Source of the DNA: Sphingopyxis macrogoltabida
Lineage (GTDB): Bacteria > Pseudomonadota > Alphaproteobacteria > Sphingomonadales > Sphingomonadaceae
NCBI GenBank assembly: GCA_003241685.1
Contig: QFPJ01000020.1
Location: 1-57,552 of the forward strand
Length of the DNA: 57,552 nucleotides
Reading direction: 5' to 3'
Position 1 is the stretch's first letter; each line of letters opens with the position of its first letter. Under the pieces are notes generated by a model, which saw only the letters and a list, made by a program, of their open reading frames with translations, was not told the DNA's origin and searched no databases. Positions 52,444 through 57,552 of the stretch are shown piece after piece. A program made the position numbers and the translations under genes.

Positions 52444-53415
52444 TCAGGCGGCAAGGCGCAGGAAGGGCACCGGCTGCGTCGAGGTGAGGATGATCGGACT
52501 GCCGTTTTTCGCTTCGAAGATTTCGCCGTCCAGGATCACGTTCGACCGTTCGCCTTCGATGCGAATCTCGTCGCCTTGCTGAAAATGGACGCCGGCCAGT
52601 TCCTTCTTGCCCAGCGTTCCGCGCCAGGTCGCGCCGAGCATCCGGAACAGCGCACCGACGCTGCGGTCGACGGCGAGCAATTTCATATGACCGTTGCTGC
52701 CGTGACTGTCGCTGGTGCGGATGCTGAGCAGCAGTTTTTCCAGCGTCGTCACGATCAGCAGCGAGAATTTGCCCTGATAGACGCCCTGCCGAACCAGCGA
52801 GACGGTCATCGCCTCCGGCTTGGGCGGCAGCCGTCCGCCGCCCAGCCCGAAGACGATCGCGAACAGCGCCAGCGTCGCGGCCAGGAAATGCGACACGCCA
52901 TTGGGCAGCCCCAGCGGATAGATGCGGTGCCGGCAATAGAGCATGACGTCGGCCAGATAGGCGCCGCCCAGGAACATGCCGAGCACCGGCCGTTCCTCGC
53001 CGCTGTCCAGCGCGATCAGCTGGCGTTGCACGACATGATCGTCGATGTCGCCGGTTTCGACCAGTTCGACGACGCGTTCCAGCGCCTGGATCGGGTTGCC
53101 CTCGGCACCCAGATCGAGCGCGATCAAATTGGTCTTGCCGTTCGGCAGCACCGCGACCGGCGGCGGCGATCCGCCGAAATGGCCGCCCGAATATAGTTCG
53201 GTCAGCGCCGCCTGCACCGTTCCGTCGCCGCCGTTGATGGCGACGACGCGCGGCGACACCATCGCGATGGTGCGGATCGCCTCGCCGATCTGGTCGACAT
53301 TTTCGACCTCATAGTGGAAAATGTCGGGATGCGCGGCGCAATATTCGCGAACCCGCGGCAACAAGGCGCGGTTGCCCGTCGACCGCGGATTCGAAAGGAG
53401 CGCGACGCTGGCCAT
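52444..53415 (-). CDS. Diacylglycerol/sphingosine-type lipid kinase
   Basis: A 323-residue kinase of the DAGK catalytic superfamily. Glycine loop VAINGGDGTVQAALTELY (GGDGT at 62-66), then PPPVAVLPNGKTNLIALDLG (the P-x-G-T-x-N motif appears as PNGKTN), and the C-terminal beta domain with VGALFRMLGATWRG and EGERSNVILDGEIFEA (nucleotide-binding, D-G-E). Bacterial members phosphorylate diacylglycerol or sphingoid lipids. The gene starts six bases after the DUF2141 gene and is followed by the Tam41-like gene. Closeness to spt makes ceramide or sphingoid-base phosphorylation a reasonable hypothesis. Confidence 0.85.
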   Translation of the reverse strand: MASVALLSNPRSTGNRALLPRVREYCAAHPDIFHYEVENVDQIGEAIRTIAMVSPRVVAINGGDGTVQAALTELYSGGHFGGSPPPVAVLPNGKTNLIALDLGAEGNPIQALERVVELVETGDIDDHVVQRQLIALDSGEERPVLGMFLGGAYLADVMLYCRHRIYPLGLPNGVSHFLAATLALFAIVFGLGGGRLPPKPEAMTVSLVRQGVYQGKFSLLIVTTLEKLLLSIRTSDSHGSNGHMKLLAVDRSVGALFRMLGATWRGTLGKKELAGVHFQQGDEIRIEGERSNVILDGEIFEAKNGSPIILTSTQPVPFLRLAA

Positions 53416-53421
53416 CGCGCC

Positions 53422-53895
53422 TTACATATATTTCATGGTGATGGAGATCGTCTTCGGCGCAGACCCGACCGAGAAGGCCGTCTTCTTGTAGCTCGGCTTG
53501 CCGAGGTTGAAAATGTTGATGCTCGGATTGTTCGACATTCCGCCGCCGTCGCTGCGCAGATCGGTCTTGCCGTTGCCGTTGACGTCGTGCCGCACCGCGA
53601 TGCCATAGCTGCCGGCTTCGGGCAGCGGCACGCAGACGGTGATCGATCCGTCGCGCGCGGGCACTTCGATCCGGTTGATCCAGCGGCCTTTGGTCAGCCA
53701 GTCCGCCTGCGTGGCGCGATAGCTTTGCACGCGAATCTTGCCGGTCGCGGCTTTCAGTCCATGGATCTGGACCAGGGTGGACGGGCCGTTCCGGCATTTC
53801 GACAGATCGTTCGACAGAACCTGTCCCTCCGCCTGCGCCGCAGTCGCGGCGATCAGCAGAGCAATGCCCAGAGAAGCCGAGATAAATTTCGACAT
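53422..53895 (-). CDS. Exported DUF2141 protein
   Basis: A 157-residue protein with a signal peptide (residues 1-22, TAAQAEG). The mature part matches DUF2141: VQIHGLKAATGKIRVQSYRA, then VPLPEAGSYGIAVRHDVNGNGKTDLRSDGG, with a DxNxNGxxD acidic loop and GMSNNPSINIFNLGKPSY. It is a beta-sandwich periplasmic protein of unknown role. It leads the operon with the lipid kinase and Tam41-like genes. Divergent lptF starts 121 bases away. Confidence 0.88.
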   Translation of the reverse strand: MSKFISASLGIALLIAATAAQAEGQVLSNDLSKCRNGPSTLVQIHGLKAATGKIRVQSYRATQADWLTKGRWINRIEVPARDGSITVCVPLPEAGSYGIAVRHDVNGNGKTDLRSDGGGMSNNPSINIFNLGKPSYKKTAFSVGSAPKTISITMKYM

Positions 53896-54016
53896 GACGC
53901 ATTAGCTCCCAGTGGCTATACCCCATGCCAGCCACGCCGGCACGGGTCCCTGTCGCCCTTGAATCGGCATATCGGAAACATTTGCGGCCAAATCATGGTG
54001 ATGGGGCGACGAAAGA

Positions 54017-55225
54017 TTGAATAAGATACCTGCCATCGATCGCTACATCGCACGGCTGATCTTCTTTCCCATGCTTGGCACCCTCGTTTTGTCGGCGATG
54101 CTGCTGGTGCTGGAGAAGATGCTGCGGCTGTTCGATTTCGTCGCCACGGAAGGCGGCCCGGTCAGCGTCGTGTGGCGCATGCTCGCCAATCTGATCCCCG
54201 AATATCTGTCGCTGGGCATCCCGATCGGCCTGATGCTCGGCATTCTGCTGGCCTTTCGCCGCCTCGCCACGTCCAGCGAACTCGACGTGCTGAAGGGCGT
54301 CGGGATGAGTTTCGGGCGGCTGCTCCGCGTCCCCTATGCCTATGCGATCGCGCTGGCGGCGCTCAACCTTGCCATCGTCGGTTTCATCCAGCCCTATGCG
54401 CGCTATGCCTATGAAGGCCTGCAGTTCGAGCTGCGGTCGGGGGCGCTCGGCGCGTCGATCAAGGTCGGCGAATTCACCAAATTGGGCGACCGCATGACGC
54501 TGCGGATCGAGGCGAGCCACGACGAAGGGCGGCGGCTCGACGGCATTTTCGTGCGCGGGCAGAACCGCGACGGACAGGCGGTTTCGGCGACCGCGGCGCG
54601 CGGACAATTCCTGGCCACCGACGATCCGAACACGATCATCCTGCGGCTGACCAAGGGCGTGCTGATCCACGAATCGCCCAAATTCGCGGTGCCCCGCGTC
54701 CTGACCTTCGACAATCACGACCTGCCCATCCCGCTGCCCAAGATCGAGGCGTTCCGGCTGCGCGGCGGCGCCGACCGCGAATTGACGATCCCCGAATTGT
54801 TCGTCGTGGGCAAGGACCGCGCCGAACCCCTGGCGACGCGGCTGGAATCGCGCGCCAATTTCCATTTCCGGATCGTCGAGGTGGCCGCGATGTTCCTCGT
54901 CCCGCTGATCGCGATCGCGCTGGCGATACCGCCCAAGCGATCGACATCGTCGCTGGGCGTCTTCCTGTCGATCGTGCTGCTGGTGACGCAGCACAAGATC
55001 AACGAATATGCGGAGGATCTGGGCGCGCGCGGGACGATCGACCCGCTGATCGCGCTGTGGGTGCCCTTCCTGCTGTTCACCGCGCTGGCGATCTGGATGT
55101 ATTACACCGTCGCGCATGTGCCGGGCGGCCAGCCGATCGGCGCGCTGGAGCGCGTCGCGGCCAAGGCGGGGCAGAAAATCCGCAAGCTCGCCAAGATTTT
55201 CGAGCGCAAGCAACGGGCCGCCTGA
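54017..55225 (+). CDS. lptF: LPS export permease LptF
   Basis: A 402-residue inner-membrane protein with the LptF/LptG layout: three N-terminal helices (RYIARLIFFPMLGTLVLSAM, WRMLANLIPEYLSLGIPIGL), a periplasmic beta-jellyroll (residues about 130-270) and three C-terminal helices (FLVPLIAIALAIPPKRST). It forms an ABC-type exporter with LptG and LptB that lifts lipopolysaccharide from the inner membrane. The TTG start fits homologue N termini; ATGs just upstream are out of frame. The stop overlaps the ATG of lptG (TGATG). Confidence 0.9.
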   Translation: MNKIPAIDRYIARLIFFPMLGTLVLSAMLLVLEKMLRLFDFVATEGGPVSVVWRMLANLIPEYLSLGIPIGLMLGILLAFRRLATSSELDVLKGVGMSFGRLLRVPYAYAIALAALNLAIVGFIQPYARYAYEGLQFELRSGALGASIKVGEFTKLGDRMTLRIEASHDEGRRLDGIFVRGQNRDGQAVSATAARGQFLATDDPNTIILRLTKGVLIHESPKFAVPRVLTFDNHDLPIPLPKIEAFRLRGGADRELTIPELFVVGKDRAEPLATRLESRANFHFRIVEVAAMFLVPLIAIALAIPPKRSTSSLGVFLSIVLLVTQHKINEYAEDLGARGTIDPLIALWVPFLLFTALAIWMYYTVAHVPGGQPIGALERVAAKAGQKIRKLAKIFERKQRAA

Positions 55226-56322
55226 TGCACCAGCTGTCGTTTTTCCCATCGCGCACCATGGCGATCTATGTCGGGCGGCTGTTCCTGATCCGCACCTTTG
55301 CGATCCTGTTCGCGCTCGTCATGGTGCTCCAGACGCTCGACCTGCTCGGCGAGAGCGGCAAGATCCTGTCGGTCGCCGGCAATGGCGATGCCGAGGTGTG
55401 GCGCTATGTCGGGCTGCGCTTTCCGCAGATCGTCGAGACCTTCCTGCCCTTTTCGGTGCTGCTCGGGACGATCCTGACGCTGGCGACGCTGAACCAGAAC
55501 AGCGAAGTCATCGCGATGAAGTCGTCGGGCATGTCGGCGCATCAGGTGCTGGCGCCGCTGTTCCTGGCCGCTTTGCTGGTCGCCGCGATCAGTTTCGCCT
55601 TCAACGAACGCATCGTCGCGCGCGCCAACGCCTCGCTCAACGCCTGGCAAAAGGTCGACTATGCCCAGGTGCCGCGCGACAATGGCGTGCGGAGCAATAT
55701 CTGGGTGCGCGCGGGCGACGACCTGATCAACGCGGGCACGGTCGAAACCGCGGGGGGCACCGTCCGTCTGGGCAATGTCCGCGTCTATGAACGCACCGGC
55801 GGCATATTGTCCTCCATCCTGTCGGCGGACAGCGCGCGCGCGATCGACGGCGGATGGGAAATGACCGGCGCCAAGCGGTTCATCCGCCGGTCGGGCACGG
55901 TGCAGGAGTTGGGCACGATCGTCGCCGCGCGCGGCGTGCGGCCCGACCAGTTCACGCTGGCGCAGGTCGATGGCGACGAGCTTCCCTTCCTTCAGCTCAA
56001 CAGCGCGATCGACGATCTGGAAGCCGCCGGGCGGCCGGTCGCGGCGCTGAAAGGCGTGCTCTGGCACAAGATTTCGGGGCCGCTGTCGGCGGTCCTGATG
56101 CCCCTGCTCGGCGCCGTCGCGGCCTTTGGCCTGGCGCGGTCGGGCAAGCTGTTCGTGCGCGCGATCCTGGGGATGGTGCTGGGCTTCGCCTATTTCGTCG
56201 CCGACAATTTCGCGCTCGCGATGGGCGACCTCGGCGCCTATCCGCCCTTCCTCGCGGCGTGGGGACCGTTCATCCTGTTCGCGCTGATCGGCGAGATGAT
56301 CCTGATCCGGACCGAGGAATAG
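55225..56322 (+). CDS. lptG: LPS export permease LptG
   Basis: A 365-residue partner of LptF with the same six-helix plus jellyroll design: IYVGRLFLIRTFAILFALVM, FLPFSVLLGTILTLATLNQNSEVIAMKSSGMS, the coupling helix motif SSGMSAHQVLAP that contacts LptB, and the C-terminal GKLFVRAILGMVLGFAYFV. Translation starts within the stop codon of lptF, so they are co-translated. An ATG 33 bases downstream (MAIYVGRLF) would also fit homologues. Confidence 0.9.
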   Translation: MHQLSFFPSRTMAIYVGRLFLIRTFAILFALVMVLQTLDLLGESGKILSVAGNGDAEVWRYVGLRFPQIVETFLPFSVLLGTILTLATLNQNSEVIAMKSSGMSAHQVLAPLFLAALLVAAISFAFNERIVARANASLNAWQKVDYAQVPRDNGVRSNIWVRAGDDLINAGTVETAGGTVRLGNVRVYERTGGILSSILSADSARAIDGGWEMTGAKRFIRRSGTVQELGTIVAARGVRPDQFTLAQVDGDELPFLQLNSAIDDLEAAGRPVAALKGVLWHKISGPLSAVLMPLLGAVAAFGLARSGKLFVRAILGMVLGFAYFVADNFALAMGDLGAYPPFLAAWGPFILFALIGEMILIRTEE

Positions 56323-56347
56323 CGGCCGCGGCCGCGACCGGCGCGCG

Positions 56348-57460
56348 TCAGTGCGCGGCCGAACCGCCCCGCGCCGACCCGGCGACCAGCCGCGCCACCA
56401 GCCCCGGCAGGCCGCTGTAATTCGCGCCATGATATTGCGAATCGGCGGGCAGCGCATCCTTCAGGCGGCGATGCGCCTCCGGCAAGGCATGATAGGGGAC
56501 GCCCGGCAGCAGGTGATGCAGCGCATGATAGCGCAGCCCCACCGGCGCCCATAATTCGGGCAGCAGCCCCGGCGGCGGCACGTTGACGCTGTCCAGAAAC
56601 TGCCCGGTCACGGTCAGCACTTCGCCGTCATTTTCCCACAGATGCGCGACCAGCGTGCGAATCTGGTTCAGCACGATGCTGGCCGACACGATGGCACCGA
56701 AGATCAGCAGCGCGCGCAGCGGCACCCAGCCGAAGACGCCCGCGGCGATCAGCAGCGTCGACCACAGCCACGCCCCGCCTTCCTGCCACGCCCATTGGCG
56801 GCGGAACGCGCCCTCGGGCGACCGGCGGCGGAACATCGGGTTGATGATCAGCCCCGAATAGCGTTCGCGCACGAAGCGGCGCAGCGGCGGGATCAGGAAG
56901 GACAGCGGCGTCACCACCGCGAAGCGGAACAGCAGCGCGAGCGGGGCAAAGGCGGCCGCGATCACGAAAAAAGGCACCGTCCACGGCTTCATCAGCGCGA
57001 GCGGCAGATATTCGGGATCTTCGACCGTGCCATATTTGGTGCGGTTGTGGTGCAGGCTGTGGATGCCTTCGTACATGAAGGACGGGATCAGGATCGGCAC
57101 GCCGATGATCATGTTCCACGCCAGGCGAAAGCCCGGCAGCGCATTTTTGCGGATATGCGTGAGTTCGTGGATGAAACTGCCCGCGCGATACAGGCCGAGC
57201 ACCGCGATCGCCGCCGCCGCGAGCATCCAGCCCGTGGTCGGCGCCATGATCGCCGCGGCGACACCGCCATAGCCGACCATCGCCGACAGCAGGAAATCGG
57301 TCCAGTAGAGGCGCGGGTCGGGGTTCACCAGGTCGCGTGTCATCTCCGACGCGGCGCGCAGCATCGCCATATCGTCGGCGATCGCGGACTTCGGCGCTTT
57401 TTGGACCGGCGACGCAGCGGGAGTCGCGACGCGATCGGCAGGGGGGTTCATCGTCGTCAT
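56348..57460 (-). CDS. Membrane fatty-acid desaturase
   Basis: A 370-residue protein with the three His boxes of membrane di-iron desaturases: HELTH (HxxxH), HSLHHN (HxxHH) and HALHH (HxxHH), plus the expected membrane helices between them. These enzymes introduce a double bond or hydroxyl group into acyl chains of membrane lipids. The start was chosen at the ATG of MTTMNPPADR with GAAG upstream; a longer frame upstream is not supported. It is convergent with lptG, 26 bases apart. Dihydroceramide or fatty-acyl chains are both possible substrates; no choice can be made. Confidence 0.88.
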   Translation of the reverse strand: MTTMNPPADRVATPAASPVQKAPKSAIADDMAMLRAASEMTRDLVNPDPRLYWTDFLLSAMVGYGGVAAAIMAPTTGWMLAAAAIAVLGLYRAGSFIHELTHIRKNALPGFRLAWNMIIGVPILIPSFMYEGIHSLHHNRTKYGTVEDPEYLPLALMKPWTVPFFVIAAAFAPLALLFRFAVVTPLSFLIPPLRRFVRERYSGLIINPMFRRRSPEGAFRRQWAWQEGGAWLWSTLLIAAGVFGWVPLRALLIFGAIVSASIVLNQIRTLVAHLWENDGEVLTVTGQFLDSVNVPPPGLLPELWAPVGLRYHALHHLLPGVPYHALPEAHRRLKDALPADSQYHGANYSGLPGLVARLVAGSARGGSAAH

Positions 57461-57552
57461 TTCGGTGTCTTCACCATGATTTCGTGGCAGCATCATGGCC
57501 AAATGCGGGTCGCCAGCGTCGCCGCTATGTCCTAATGCCATCCGCCAGATAT

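Overview
The window looks like a high-GC alphaproteobacterial chromosome of the order Sphingomonadales, most like Sphingopyxis or Sphingomonas. The main reasons are a serine palmitoyltransferase next to an acyl carrier protein (sphingolipid synthesis), methionine synthase split into two genes behind an ArsR-methyltransferase regulator, and several palindromic intergenic repeats of a sphingomonad style. Genus assignment is inference from gene content.

A tRNA-Gln(UUG) gene (24095-24169, minus strand) divides the window. To its left, positions 1-24094 are accessory: a large tyrosine integrase starts about 110 bases from the tRNA 3' end and reads away from it, as in elements integrated into the 3' end of a tRNA gene. 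The far end of the element is not in the window. From left to right this part holds: two overlapping unknown genes divergent from an XRE regulator (1-1845); a secreted thermonuclease, a DUF5818 protein and a 40-residue membrane microprotein; a LysR / cupin / MFS efflux divergon (3355-6297); two exported hydrolases and a GNAT; then a 12-kb transport island (9973-21623). The island begins with a large winged-helix, FlgO/TolB-like, TPR regulator, followed by GNAT and VOC genes, a POT peptide transporter, an APC permease, two related membrane proteins, a divergent creatininase-like protein, a DctA-like symporter and an NTF2-like protein. A 33-base element with 26 identical positions lies 105-125 bases upstream of two of its gene groups.

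To the right of the tRNA the content is core-like: ilvE, a MarR regulator, proC, a PafA-like phosphatase, a DsbD-type protein, a TlyA-type methyltransferase, TspO, UbiK, YbjN, a beta-helix protein, the SAM-cycle operon (ArsR-methyltransferase, metF, metH in two parts) with a 20-bp palindromic operator, three small lipoproteins, a glutamine cyclotransferase, groES-groEL with CIRCE and a likely RpoH promoter, and a MATE transporter.

The most interesting stretch is 46046-57460. It contains a two-gene module of a Pycsar-effector-like (PycTM/DUF5706) membrane protein and a TIR-transmembrane-OmpA fusion, with no cyclase visible. Divergent from it is a sphingolipid locus: ACP and serine palmitoyltransferase, the latter with its 5' end apparently replaced by an intergenic repeat. 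Then follow a hybrid histidine kinase and a minus-strand operon of a DUF2141 protein, a diacylglycerol/sphingosine-type lipid kinase and a protein resembling the mitochondrial CDP-DAG synthase Tam41. LptF, LptG and a fatty-acid desaturase close the window.

Gaps over 300 bases: 1161-1518 holds only the candidate operators listed, and I see no convincing gene in it. The gap 3049-3354 holds the proposed microprotein. Shorter gaps at 19471-19764 (shared 33-base element) and 21624-21902 (nothing recognised) are non-coding as far as I can tell. No CRISPR array, rRNA or complete insertion sequence was seen.
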